Assembly: GCF_000716535.1 (NCBI RefSeq)
Contig: NZ_JNWV01000008.1
Span: 150,993 to 214,992, forward strand
Direction of reading: 5' to 3'
Length of the DNA: 64,000 nt
Source of the DNA: Streptomyces flaveolus
GTDB taxonomy: Bacteria; Actinomycetota; Actinomycetes; Streptomycetales; Streptomycetaceae
Positions 17,233 through 25,346 of the stretch are shown here, one piece after another. Position 1 is the first letter of the stretch; every line of letters begins with the position of its first letter. Made by a program: the position numbers and the translations under genes. A model generated the notes under the pieces. It ran no database searches and had not been told where the DNA came from. It saw nothing but the letters and a program-made list of their open reading frames with translations.

Positions 17233-17736
17233 CTACGGCACCCGCTGCTCGGGCGACCGCTTCGTCGACTCCTGCTCCAGAATCGATTCCGCGCTCGCCA
17301 CGGTGCCCCGGGCGGGCAGCGCCCGGAACACCCAGCTGCGGTACGACCAGAACCGGAACAGGGTGGCGACGCCGATGCCGACGAACTTGAAGACGTTGCT
17401 CTGCAGCGGGCTGTCCCAGCCGAAGCCGTAGGTCGCCAGGTAGAGCACGCCGTTCTCGATCACCAGGCCGATCGCGCTGAACAGCAGGAACAGCGTGAGT
17501 TCCTTGGTGCGGCCGCTCTTGTCGCGGTCCCGGTACGTCCAGTAACGGAAGCCGACGTAGTTGAAGGCGATCGCCACCACGGTGGCGATGATGCTGGCCC
17601 GCACCACCGGCAGGTCGGAGACGTGCCGGACCAGGTTGAACACGCCGAGATTGACGAGGACACCGGCGCCGCCCACGGCACCGAATTTGGCCACCTCGCG
17701 TACGAGCCGTTGCAGCCCCGAGGAACGAGGTTCCAT
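17233..17736 (-). CDS. GtrA family membrane protein
   Basis: A 167-residue protein with four membrane helices and the GtrA pattern: FGAVGGAGVLVNLGVFNL in helix 1, FNYVGFRYWTYRDRDKSG between helices 2 and 3, and FKFVGIGVATLFRFWSYRSW near the end. GtrA proteins help flip or hold polyprenyl-linked sugars for surface glycosylation. ATG at 17736 is chosen because the family match begins here; an in-frame ATG 14 codons upstream is possible. It fits the envelope-glycan theme of the window. Divergent from purK. Confidence 0.88.
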   Translation of the reverse strand: MEPRSSGLQRLVREVAKFGAVGGAGVLVNLGVFNLVRHVSDLPVVRASIIATVVAIAFNYVGFRYWTYRDRDKSGRTKELTLFLLFSAIGLVIENGVLYLATYGFGWDSPLQSNVFKFVGIGVATLFRFWSYRSWVFRALPARGTVASAESILEQESTKRSPEQRVP

Positions 17737-17907
17737 GGCTGTGCAGCTCCCGTCGGTAGGTTTCCTCAACCCCGCCATGCTAGCCGGGCGGGCACGCCGG
17801 TGCCTGTGGACCGGGCCACGCTGTGGAAACGGGTCGGAAAGAGGCGGGGAAGCACCGGGTAAGAGTCCGTGTGAGGGACGCGATCCGGGCAGCCCCCGCG
17901 TGGCCGA

Positions 17908-17913
17908 TACGCT
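17908..17913 (+). promoter_or_regulatory. Candidate -10 box for a leaderless purK transcript
   Basis: TACGCT ends 7 bp before the purK GTG, the spacing expected if transcription starts at the start codon itself. No good -35 is seen and the only ribosome-site-like bases are aggggt directly before the start. Confidence 0.3.
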
Positions 17914-17919
17914 AGGGGT

Positions 17920-19059
17920 GTGACGTTCCCGGTAGTCGGCATGGTCGGCGGGGGGCAGCTCGCGCGTATGACGCACGAGGCGGGCATCCCGTTGGGCATC
18001 AGGTTCAAGCTTCTCAGTGACACTCCTCAGGATTCCGCGGCGCAGGTCGTGAACGACGTCGTCATCGGCGACTATCGCGACCTCGACACGCTCCGCGACT
18101 TCGCGCGCGGCTGCGACGTGATCACCTTCGACCACGAGCACGTGCCCACCGAGCACCTGCGTGCCCTGGAGGCGGACGGCATCGCCGTGCGCCCGGGGCC
18201 GGACGCGCTGGTGCACGCCCAGGACAAGGGGGTGATGCGTGCGAAGCTCGACGCGATCGGCATCCCGTGCCCGCGGCACCGGATCGTGAGCGACCCGGAG
18301 GACGTGGTCCGGTTCGCCGAGGAGGGCGACGGCTTCCCGGTCGTCCTCAAGACGGTCCGCGGCGGCTACGACGGCAAGGGCGTGTGGGTCGTGGACAACG
18401 CCGAGGAGGCGGCCGAGCCGTTCCGCGCCGGCGTGCCCGTCCTCGCCGAGGAGAAGGTCGACTACGTCCGCGAGCTGGCCGCCAACGTCGTACGCTCCCC
18501 GCACGGCCAGGCCGTCGCCTACCCGGTGGTGGAGTCGCAGCAGGTCAACGGCGTCTGCGACACGGTCATAGCCCCCGCGCCGGACCTGGACGAGGACCTG
18601 GCGCTGCACGCCGAGCAGATGGCGCTGACCATCGCCAAGGAGCTGGGCGTCGTCGGGCACCTCGCCGTCGAGCTGTTCCAGACCCGCGACGGCCGCATCC
18701 TCGTCAACGAACTGGCGATGCGCCCGCACAACTCCGGCCACTGGAGCATGGACGGCGCGATCACCTCGCAGTTCGCCAACCACGTCCGCGCGGTCCTGGA
18801 CCTGCCGCTGGGTGACCCACGCCCGCGCGCCAAGTGGACCGTGATGGTCAACGTCCTGGGTGGCGACTACCCGGACATGTACTCCGCGTACTTGCACTGC
18901 ATGGCCCGTGACCCCAAGCTCAAGATCCACATGTACGGCAAGGACGTGAAGCCCGGCCGCAAGGTCGGACACGTCAACACCTACGGCGACGACCTGGACG
19001 ACGTGCTGGAGCGCGCCCGTCACGCAGCCGGCTACCTGAGAGGCACCATCACCGAATGA
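17920..19059 (+). CDS. purK: N5-carboxyaminoimidazole ribonucleotide synthase
   Basis: A 379-residue ATP-grasp enzyme that carboxylates aminoimidazole ribonucleotide using ATP and bicarbonate in purine synthesis. Visible: N-terminal [16 protein letters not shown], central [20 protein letters not shown] (ATP-binding loop), and [19 protein letters not shown] with metal-binding residues. The stop overlaps the purE start (ATGA), so PurK and PurE, which act in sequence, are coupled. GTG at 17920 gives the usual N-terminus. Confidence 0.95.
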   Translation: MTFPVVGMVGGGQLARMTHEAGIPLGIRFKLLSDTPQDSAAQVVNDVVIGDYRDLDTLRDFARGCDVITFDHEHVPTEHLRALEADGIAVRPGPDALVHAQDKGVMRAKLDAIGIPCPRHRIVSDPEDVVRFAEEGDGFPVVLKTVRGGYDGKGVWVVDNAEEAAEPFRAGVPVLAEEKVDYVRELAANVVRSPHGQAVAYPVVESQQVNGVCDTVIAPAPDLDEDLALHAEQMALTIAKELGVVGHLAVELFQTRDGRILVNELAMRPHNSGHWSMDGAITSQFANHVRAVLDLPLGDPRPRAKWTVMVNVLGGDYPDMYSAYLHCMARDPKLKIHMYGKDVKPGRKVGHVNTYGDDLDDVLERARHAAGYLRGTITE

Positions 19060-19580
19060 GCCCCGTTGTTGGCATCGTCATGGGGTCGGACTCCGACTGG
19101 CCCGTCATGGAAGCCGCCGCCAAGGCCCTGGACGAGTTCGAGGTCTCCTACGAGGTCGACGTCGTCTCCGCGCACCGCATGCCCCGCGAGATGATCACGT
19201 ACGGCGAGCAGGCCGCCGACCGCGGCCTGAAGGTGATCATCGCGGGTGCGGGCGGCGCCGCCCACCTGCCCGGCATGCTCGCCTCCGTGACCCCGCTGCC
19301 GGTCATCGGCGTGCCCGTCCCGCTGAAGTACCTCGACGGCATGGACTCCCTGCTCTCCATCGTGCAGATGCCGGCCGGTGTCCCGGTCGCCACCGTCTCC
19401 GTCGGCGGTGCCCGCAACGCCGGTCTCCTCGCGGCCCGCATCCTCGCCGCGCACGACGAGGACCTGCTTCACCGGATGCGCGACTTCCAGCAGGAGCTCA
19501 ACGACCAGGCCACCGAGAAGGGCAAGCGGCTGCGCTCCAAGGTCGAGGGCGCGGGCAGCGGCTTCGGCTTCGGGAAGTGA
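19056..19580 (+). CDS. purE: N5-CAIR mutase, class I PurE
   Basis: A 174-residue enzyme that converts N5-carboxyaminoimidazole ribonucleotide to the 4-carboxy isomer. The class I signatures are present: [14 protein letters not shown] at the N-terminus, [11 protein letters not shown] with the catalytic His, and [14 protein letters not shown]. It overlaps purK by 4 bp, and its own stop overlaps the downstream dipeptidase start (GTGA), so the operon continues into an unrelated peptidase gene. Confidence 0.95.
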   Translation: MSPVVGIVMGSDSDWPVMEAAAKALDEFEVSYEVDVVSAHRMPREMITYGEQAADRGLKVIIAGAGGAAHLPGMLASVTPLPVIGVPVPLKYLDGMDSLLSIVQMPAGVPVATVSVGGARNAGLLAARILAAHDEDLLHRMRDFQQELNDQATEKGKRLRSKVEGAGSGFGFGK

Positions 19581-20779
19581 GCGCCGTGGCCGCCCTGGAC
19601 GAAGCACGCGCGCTGCTGCGCGAGTTCCCCGTGGTCGACGGGCACAACGACCTGCCCTGGGCGCTGCGCGAGCAGGTCGGCTACGACCTGGACGCCCTGG
19701 ACATCGCCGGTGACCGGCGCGAGCGGCTGCACACCGACCTGCCGCGGCTGCGGGAGGGCGGGGTCGGCGCCCAGTACTGGTCGGTGTACGTGCCCTGCGA
19801 GCAGCCGGACCCGGTCGCGGCGACGCTGGAGCAGATCGACTGCGTCCGGCGGCTGCTGGACCGCTACCCGGAGGATCTGGCACCCGCGCTGACCGCAGCC
19901 GACATGGAGGCGGCGCGCGGGGAGGGCCGTATCGCCTCGCTCATGGGCGCCGAGGGCGGCCACTCCATCGCCAACTCGCTCGGCACCCTGCGCGGTCTGT
20001 ACGCGCTCGGCGTGCGCTACATGACGCTCACCCACAATGACAACGTGGACTGGGCCGACTCCGCGACCGACGAACCGCGCGTGGGCGGCCTGTCCGCCTT
20101 CGGCCGCGAGGTCGTGGCGGAGATGAACCGCCTCGGCATGCTCGTCGACCTCTCCCACGTGGCGGCGACGACGATGCGGGACGCGCTGGACGCCACCTCC
20201 GCGCCGGTGATCTTCTCGCACTCCTCCTCCCGCGCGGTGTGCGACCACCCCCGCAACATCCCCGACGACGTCCTGGAACGGCTGCCCGCCAACGGCGGCG
20301 TGGCGATGGTGACGTTCGTGCCCAAGTTCGTGCTCCAGGCCGCCGTCGACTGGACGGCCGAGGCCGGCGAGAACCTGCGTGCCCACGGCATGCACTCCCT
20401 GGACACCAGCCCCGAGGCGATGAAGATCCACCGGGCCTTCGAGGAGCGCAACCCGCGCCCGGTCGCCACGGTGTCCACGGTCGCCGACCACCTGGACCAC
20501 ATGCGCGAGGTCGCCGGCATCGACCACCTGGGCATCGGTGGCGACTACGACGGCACCGCGTTCACCCCGGACGGCCTGAACGACGTCTCCGGCTACCCGA
20601 ACCTGCTCGCCGAACTGCTCGACCGCGGCTGGTCCAAGGCCGACCTGGCCAAGCTGACCTGGCAGAACGCGGTGCGCGTGCTCGGCGCCGCGGAGGACGT
20701 CGCCCGGGACCTCCGGGCCACCCGCGCGCCGTCCCTCGCCACGATCGAGTCGCTGGACGGCACGCCCGGCGGGAACTGA
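19577..20779 (+). CDS. Membrane dipeptidase, peptidase family M19
   Basis: A 400-residue zinc dipeptidase related to renal dipeptidase. The expected metal ligands are present: His23 and Asp25 in [12 protein letters not shown], the bridging Glu in MGAEGGHSI, and the two His in LVDLSHV and [16 protein letters not shown]; the C-terminal GIGGDYDG motif is also intact. No signal peptide is seen, so it is probably cytoplasmic. GTG at 19577 overlaps the purE stop. Its position in the purEK transcript is probably organisational. It is followed by a degenerate paralogue. Confidence 0.9.
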   Translation: MSAVAALDEARALLREFPVVDGHNDLPWALREQVGYDLDALDIAGDRRERLHTDLPRLREGGVGAQYWSVYVPCEQPDPVAATLEQIDCVRRLLDRYPEDLAPALTAADMEAARGEGRIASLMGAEGGHSIANSLGTLRGLYALGVRYMTLTHNDNVDWADSATDEPRVGGLSAFGREVVAEMNRLGMLVDLSHVAATTMRDALDATSAPVIFSHSSSRAVCDHPRNIPDDVLERLPANGGVAMVTFVPKFVLQAAVDWTAEAGENLRAHGMHSLDTSPEAMKIHRAFEERNPRPVATVSTVADHLDHMREVAGIDHLGIGGDYDGTAFTPDGLNDVSGYPNLLAELLDRGWSKADLAKLTWQNAVRVLGAAEDVARDLRATRAPSLATIESLDGTPGGN

Positions 20780-20910
20780 CCGGAGTACGCCCGAACGCCC
20801 CACTCGCCAGGAAGGTTGCCTCCGCTCCGTGCGACCGTGTCGGTACGCCAGCCACAGCCCCCGCCGTAGCTCACGACCGACGTAGCCCACGACGACGCAC
20901 GGAGCCCGCC

Positions 20911-22005
20911 TTGGCCGACCTCCACGACGACCTGCCCACCATGACCGAGGTCGGCGAGGACGACGTCCTGCCGGACGACCCCTTCGCGGAGCGGCCGTCC
21001 GGCGAGCTGCTGGAGCGGGCGCACAGCCTGCTCGCCGGCCACCCGGTCGCCGACGGCCACGGCGGCCTGCCGTGGGTCCTGCGCGAGGTGGGCGAGGCCG
21101 CCCTCGACACCGACGTGCCCCGGCTGTGCGAGGGGCACGTCGGTGCCCTGTTCTGGTCGCTGCACCCGCCGGAGGCACCGTCCGGCGGGCGTGCCCTGAC
21201 GGCCACCCTGGAGCGGCTGGACCTGGTGCGCACGGTCGTCGAGACCCACCCGGAGGGGCTGCGCATGGTGCGCACCGCCGGGGAGATCATCGACGCCCGC
21301 AACTGCGGCCGGGTCGCCGTGGTGCCCGGGCCTGCGCACGGCGCCGCGCTGGACGACTCCCTGGCCGTCCTGCGCATGCTGCGCGCCCTCGGACTGCGCG
21401 TGCTCACCCTCGCGGGCACCGCCTGGGCGGCCGGGCCGGGGCTGACCCGGTTCGGGGAGGAGGTCGTGCGAGAGATGAACCGGCTCGGGGTGCTCGCCGA
21501 CGTCTCCGGCGCCTCCCCGGCCACCGTCGCGCGGGCCGTCGCCCTGTCCAGGACGCCGGTGCTGTGCACCCGCTCGGCCGCCCTGGCCCTGCGCCCGCAC
21601 CCGGCCAATCTGCCCGACGACCTGCTCGCCGCCCTGGGCGAGGCGAAGGGGCTGTGCATGGTGCCGCTGACCGCCGAGCAGACCGGCCCGGCCGTCACCG
21701 ACGTCGCCGACCACCTCGACCACGTCCGCGACGTGGCCGGCCCGGAGTGCGTCGGCCTGTCCGGCACCTACGACCCGGCGGCCACGCACCCGCGTGACCT
21801 CGCCGACGCCTCCCGCTGCCCCCACCTGATCGCCGAGCTGCTCCGACGCGGCTGGTCCGAGACCGAGCTGGCCCTGCTGACCTGGGGGAACGTACAGCGG
21901 GTGCTGCGCAGCGCGGACTCCACCGCCCGCGCCACGCGGTACCGGCCGAAGCCGGCGCACGCGAAGATCACCGAACCCGACCCTCCCGGGGCGTCACAAC
22001 GCTAG
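20911..22005 (+). CDS. Degenerate M19 dipeptidase paralogue, probably catalytically dead
   Basis: A 364-residue protein that follows the M19 fold of its neighbour from end to end (VADGHGGLPWVLREV, REMNRLGVLADVSG, VADHLDHVRDVAGPECVGL), but the metal sites are broken. HND becomes HGG, the Glu motif EGGHS becomes PGPAHG, DLSH becomes DVSG, FSHSSSR becomes CTRSAA, and GDYDG becomes GTYDP. The frame is intact and of normal composition, so this is a retained pseudo-enzyme rather than a decaying gene. TTG at 20911 is chosen because cggagcccgcc precedes it; ATG at 20941 is an alternative. It could act as a partner or regulator of the active dipeptidase (inference). Confidence 0.8.
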   Translation: MADLHDDLPTMTEVGEDDVLPDDPFAERPSGELLERAHSLLAGHPVADGHGGLPWVLREVGEAALDTDVPRLCEGHVGALFWSLHPPEAPSGGRALTATLERLDLVRTVVETHPEGLRMVRTAGEIIDARNCGRVAVVPGPAHGAALDDSLAVLRMLRALGLRVLTLAGTAWAAGPGLTRFGEEVVREMNRLGVLADVSGASPATVARAVALSRTPVLCTRSAALALRPHPANLPDDLLAALGEAKGLCMVPLTAEQTGPAVTDVADHLDHVRDVAGPECVGLSGTYDPAATHPRDLADASRCPHLIAELLRRGWSETELALLTWGNVQRVLRSADSTARATRYRPKPAHAKITEPDPPGASQR

Positions 22006-22240
22006 GCGTGCTCGCGCCGCAGCCGCAGCCACCTGTGCCTCGACGGCGGCAGGGGCGCGACGGGGCTGGTGGTGCGGCCGGCAGCGGCGGTCCTGCATTC
22101 CGGCCCCGCCCTGCTGCCGGCAGCAGGGCGGCCCGGCGGGCTGCGGTGGTGAGGCCGACCTGGAAGCGTTCCGCGGCCCGGCGCAGCGGCCAGCCGTCGT
22201 CCACGACGCACCGGGCCGGACGCAGCCTGCATGCCGATAT
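22005..22240 (-). pseudogene. Remnant of an IS481-type transposase N-terminus
   Basis: Read on the minus strand in three successive frames, this matches the helix-turn-helix N-terminus of IS481-family transposases: CVVDDGWPLRRAAERFQVG followed by TTAAR at about 22207-22127, then GGAGMQDRRCRPHHQPRRAP followed by AAVEAQV at 22110-22030, then LRLRREHA at the end. Two frameshifts and loss of the catalytic DDE part make it dead. The match rests on recognition, not a search. No inverted ends are visible. Confidence 0.6.
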
Positions 22241-22345
22241 CCACACCGAACCCAGAGGGCCCGGCCCTCACCCGTTCGAGCACCAGGCACGCGTGTCACC
22301 AACGTCCCGGGACGGCACAGCCGGAGCGGCACGCCCCGTCGGGCG

Positions 22346-22738
22346 TCACGACCGCTCGATCCGGCACAGGCAGAACGGATGCCCGGCCGGGTCGGCGTAC
22401 ACCTGGAAGTCCTTCGTCTCGCGGTCCTCGAGGTCCAGCGGGCGGGCGCCGAGCGCCAGCACCCGCTCGTGCGCCGCGTCGAGGTCCGCCCAGGTCGGGC
22501 CCGCGTCGAAGTCGAGGTGGAGCTGCTGGCCGTTGCGGTCCGCGCGCGGCCACTCCGGCGGGGTGTGCCCCTCGGCCCGCTGGAAGGCGAGCCGTGGCCC
22601 GTCCGGCACCTGGAGCACGACCCAGTCGTCGTCCTCCGGCTGCGCGGTCCCGCCGGCCACCGCCGCGTAGAAGGCGGCCAGCGCGTGCGGATCGGGGCAG
22701 TCGAGCACGACGTTGCGGAAACGGGCCACGGACGCCAT
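22346..22738 (-). CDS. VOC (glyoxalase/bleomycin-resistance) family protein
   Basis: A 130-residue vicinal-oxygen-chelate fold protein (VVLDCPDPHALAAFYAAVAGG, LHLDFDAGPTWADLDAAHERV, FQVYADPAGHPFCLC). Such proteins are small metal-dependent lyases, dioxygenases or drug binders; the substrate cannot be inferred. ATG at 22738 has an excellent site, GGAGGAGGACCTC. It lies 20 bp downstream of a paralogue with the same beginning and end, so the pair is a tandem duplication in one transcript. Confidence 0.88.
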   Translation of the reverse strand: MASVARFRNVVLDCPDPHALAAFYAAVAGGTAQPEDDDWVVLQVPDGPRLAFQRAEGHTPPEWPRADRNGQQLHLDFDAGPTWADLDAAHERVLALGARPLDLEDRETKDFQVYADPAGHPFCLCRIERS

Positions 22739-22758
22739 GAGGTCCTCCTCCGGGACGG

Positions 22759-23118
22759 TCAGCAGGCGCAGAGACAGAACGGGTGCCCCACGGGGTCGGC
22801 GTAGACACGGAAGGTCCGCTCGCGGTCCTGCGCGTCCAGCGGCTTGGCGCCCAGTTCCAGCACGCCCTTCTCCGCCGCGTCCAGGTCCTCCACCACCAGG
22901 TCCAGGTGGAACTGCTGCGAACGGTCCGCCGCGGGCCACTCAGGCGGCACGAACCCCGCCGCCCGCTGGAAGGCCAGCGCCGTCCCGCCGGGCACCTTCA
23001 GGTCCACCCACTCCTCGTCCCCCTCCGGCGTGCCGCCCAGCACATCGGCGTAGAAGCCGGCCAGCGCGCGGGGGTCGGGACAGTCCAGGACGACGACACC
23101 GAGCTTGGCGAGAGCCAT
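22759..23118 (-). CDS. VOC family protein, paralogue of the next gene downstream
   Basis: A 119-residue VOC-fold protein (VVVLDCPDPRALAGFYADVLGG, FHLDLVVEDLDAAEKGVLEL, FRVYADPVGHPFCLCA). Start ATG at 23118 with GAGGAGGTAGTC ahead. It is the first gene of a two-gene minus-strand unit, divergent from a CGNR zinc-finger regulator; the shared region between them carries repeated GGTAAC sites, suggesting that regulator controls this pair. Confidence 0.88.
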   Translation of the reverse strand: MALAKLGVVVLDCPDPRALAGFYADVLGGTPEGDEEWVDLKVPGGTALAFQRAAGFVPPEWPAADRSQQFHLDLVVEDLDAAEKGVLELGAKPLDAQDRERTFRVYADPVGHPFCLCAC

Positions 23119-23135
23119 GACTACCTCCTCGTAGC

Positions 23136-23157
23136 GTTACCCGTAGAAGCGGGTAAC
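23136..23157 (+). promoter_or_regulatory. Operator-like inverted repeat between VOC pair and CGNR gene
   Basis: GTTACCCG (23136-23143) and CGGGTAAC (23150-23157) form a perfect 8-bp inverted repeat with 6 bp between. Further GGTAAC/GTTAC words follow at 23159-23170 and at 23189-23195. This density of one hexamer in an 86-bp divergent promoter region suggests a regulator-binding site. Confidence 0.55.
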
Positions 23158-23204
23158 CGGTAACCGTTACTGCATGCTCCCGTACCGGAGGTAACGTCGC
23201 AAGC

Positions 23205-23711
23205 ATGAGCGAGAGATCGGCTGCTCCCGGCGGCCTGGCGCTGATCGAGTCCCTGGTGAACACCCTGGACATCGAGTCGGGCAGGGACGGTCTGGACACG
23301 CCGGAGGGCCGCGCCCGCCTCGGGATCACCCGGGACGGGCTGGCCGACGCCCGGGAACTGCGCGAGTCGCTGCGGGCCGCGCTGCTCGCCCACGCCGGGC
23401 ATCCGCCGCACCGCCCCGTGACCCCGCTGGGCGCCCTGCTGGCGCGGGCCCCGCTGTACGTCGCCGTCGACGACCACGACGGCTCGGCCCGCCTCGCCCC
23501 GGCCGACACGGACCCGCTGCCGTCCCGGGTCGCCGCCGCCGTCGCCGAGGCACTCGTCGCGGGCACCTGGACCCGGCTCAAGGCCTGCGAGGCCGACACC
23601 TGCCACTGGGCGTACTACGACCGCAGCCCCGCCGGACGCGGGCGCTGGTGCTCCATGCAGGTGTGCGGGGCCCGCGCGAAGATGCGCCGATACCGGGCGA
23701 AGGGCGCGTGA
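23205..23711 (+). CDS. CGNR zinc-finger / ABATE-domain regulator
   Basis: A 168-residue protein. The N-terminal part is the ABATE (stress-responsive) domain (LALIESLVNTLDIESGRDGL); the C-terminus is the CGNR-type zinc finger with CEADTCHWAYYDRSPAGRGR and CSMQVCGARAKMRRYR (Cys pairs spaced C-x4-C and C-x4-C; here the CGNR word reads CGAR). Proteins of this type are thought to be transcription regulators. It is divergent from the VOC pair and faces the GGTAAC repeats. ATG at 23205 follows ggaggtaacgtcgcaagc. Confidence 0.85.
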   Translation: MSERSAAPGGLALIESLVNTLDIESGRDGLDTPEGRARLGITRDGLADARELRESLRAALLAHAGHPPHRPVTPLGALLARAPLYVAVDDHDGSARLAPADTDPLPSRVAAAVAEALVAGTWTRLKACEADTCHWAYYDRSPAGRGRWCSMQVCGARAKMRRYRAKGA

Positions 23712-23811
23712 GCGACGGCGGCGTGGTGCAGAATGCGGACAGACGCCGGTTCGGCCGACTGAGCCTCGGCCGAACCGGCGTCGCCATACGGGTCGCTACG
23801 CCGCGGGGCGC

Positions 23812-25155
23812 CTACGCCGTGGGGCGGCCCATCGCGCGGTACGTCCAGCCGGCCCGGCGCCACAGCTCCGGGTCCAGGGTGTTGCGGCCGTCGAGGATCA
23901 CCCGGGCCGCCGCCGTCTCGCCGAGCGCCACCGGGTCCAGCTCGCGGAACTCCCGCCACTCGGTCAGGTGCAGGACGACGTCGGCGCCGCGGGCGGCCTC
24001 CAGCGCGGAGCCGGCGTAGCCGAGGGTCGGGAAGACCTTGCGGGCGTTGTCCATGCCCTTCGGGTCGTACACGGTCACCTGGCCGCCCTGGAGGTGGATC
24101 TGGCCGGCCACGTTCAGCGCGGGCGAGTCGCGGACGTCGTCCGAGTCCGGCTTGAAGGTGGCGCCGAGCACCGCGACCCGCTTGCCGAGGAAGGAACCGC
24201 CGCCGAGTGCCTCCCGGGTCATCTCCACCATCTGGCCGCGCCGGCGCATGTTGATGGAGTCGATCTCACGCAGGAAGGTCAGCGCCTGGTCGGCGCCCAG
24301 CTCACCCGCTCGGGCCATGAACGCCCGGATGTCCTTGGGCAGGCAGCCGCCGCCGAAGCCGATGCCGGCGCGCAGGAACTTGCGGCCGATCCGGTCGTCG
24401 TGGCCGATCGCCTCCGCGAGCTTCGCCACGTCACCGCCGGCGGCCTCGCACACCTCCGCCATCGCGTTGATGAAGGAGATCTTGGTCGCCAGGAAGGAGT
24501 TCGCGGCCGTCTTCACCAGCTCGGCGGTCGGGAAGTCGGTGACCACGAACGGCGTGCCCTCGCCGACCGGCCCGGCGTACACCTCGCGCAGCAGCTTCTC
24601 CGCGCGCTCGCTGCGCACACCGACGACGATCCGGTCCGGGTGCAGGGTGTCCTGGACGGCGAAGCCCTCGCGCAGGAACTCCGGGTTCCAGGCCAGCTCG
24701 GCGTCGCCGCCCGCCGGCGCGTGCTCGGCGAGGTAGGCGGCCAGCCGGTCGGCGGAGCCCACCGGCACGGTCGACTTGCCGACGACCAGGGCAGGGCCGT
24801 GCAGGTGCGGGGCGAGCGAGGCGACGGCGGAGTCGACGTAGCTCATGTCGCAGGCGTACTCGCCGTGCTTCTGCGGGGTGTTCACGCACACGAAGTGCAC
24901 ATCGCCGAAGGCGCCGACCTCGGCCCAGTCCGTGGTGAACCGCAGCCGCCCGGTGGACCCCTCGATCCCCGCCACGTGGCGCCGCAGCAGCTCTTCCAGC
25001 CCCGGCTCGTACATCGGGGTCTCGCCGCGTTCCAGCATGGCGATCTTCTCGGGTACGACGTCCAGGCCCAGCACCTCGAAGCCCAGCTCGGCCATGGCCG
25101 CGGCGTGCGTGGCGCCGAGGTAGCCGGTGCCGATCACGGTGATCTTCAGGCTCAT
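23812..25155 (-). CDS. UDP-glucose/GDP-mannose dehydrogenase family (nucleotide-sugar 6-dehydrogenase)
   Basis: A 447-residue NAD-dependent enzyme with the full three-domain layout: Rossmann start VIGTGYLGATHAAAMAELG, central substrate domain, catalytic Cys in GFGGGCLPKDIRAFMARAG, and C-terminal domain (LGATFKPDSDDVRDSPALN). It oxidises a nucleotide sugar, most likely UDP-glucose to UDP-glucuronate; GDP-mannose is possible given the mannose genes nearby. The product feeds envelope polysaccharide. ATG at 25155 follows GGAGCGCACCCC. It stands alone, divergent from an acyl-CoA dehydrogenase gene. Confidence 0.92.
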   Translation of the reverse strand: MSLKITVIGTGYLGATHAAAMAELGFEVLGLDVVPEKIAMLERGETPMYEPGLEELLRRHVAGIEGSTGRLRFTTDWAEVGAFGDVHFVCVNTPQKHGEYACDMSYVDSAVASLAPHLHGPALVVGKSTVPVGSADRLAAYLAEHAPAGGDAELAWNPEFLREGFAVQDTLHPDRIVVGVRSERAEKLLREVYAGPVGEGTPFVVTDFPTAELVKTAANSFLATKISFINAMAEVCEAAGGDVAKLAEAIGHDDRIGRKFLRAGIGFGGGCLPKDIRAFMARAGELGADQALTFLREIDSINMRRRGQMVEMTREALGGGSFLGKRVAVLGATFKPDSDDVRDSPALNVAGQIHLQGGQVTVYDPKGMDNARKVFPTLGYAGSALEAARGADVVLHLTEWREFRELDPVALGETAAARVILDGRNTLDPELWRRAGWTYRAMGRPTA

Positions 25156-25282
25156 GGGGTGCGCTCCAGCTCCGGTCCGTCGGTCCTGCTCGGTCATGCG
25201 GAGCCTGAGCATAGTCGGGCCGCTCGGCGGGCAATTTCCCCGCTGTCACCAAGCTCACGTAGGCGGGTTCACACGGGGGCTC

Positions 25283-25313
25283 TAAAATTCAGTTACTTAA
25301 CGGTAATTAGCGT
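25283..25313 (+). promoter_or_regulatory. AT-rich patch with TTAC-N6-GTAA before acyl-CoA dehydrogenase
   Basis: Thirty bases of unusually low GC include TTAC (25293-25296) and GTAA (25303-25306), a short inverted repeat of the kind bound by small regulators, 41 bp before the gene. It probably contains the promoter; boxes cannot be assigned with confidence. Confidence 0.35.
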
Positions 25314-25346
25314 CAGTATCACTGCGTCTTTGGAGCGTGAGAGACC

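Noticed and set aside
17805..17840. Second DnaA-box cluster near purK (TGTGGACCG, TGTGGAAAC)
   Set aside because: Both differ from the consensus at the end positions and they are not phased; likely chance.
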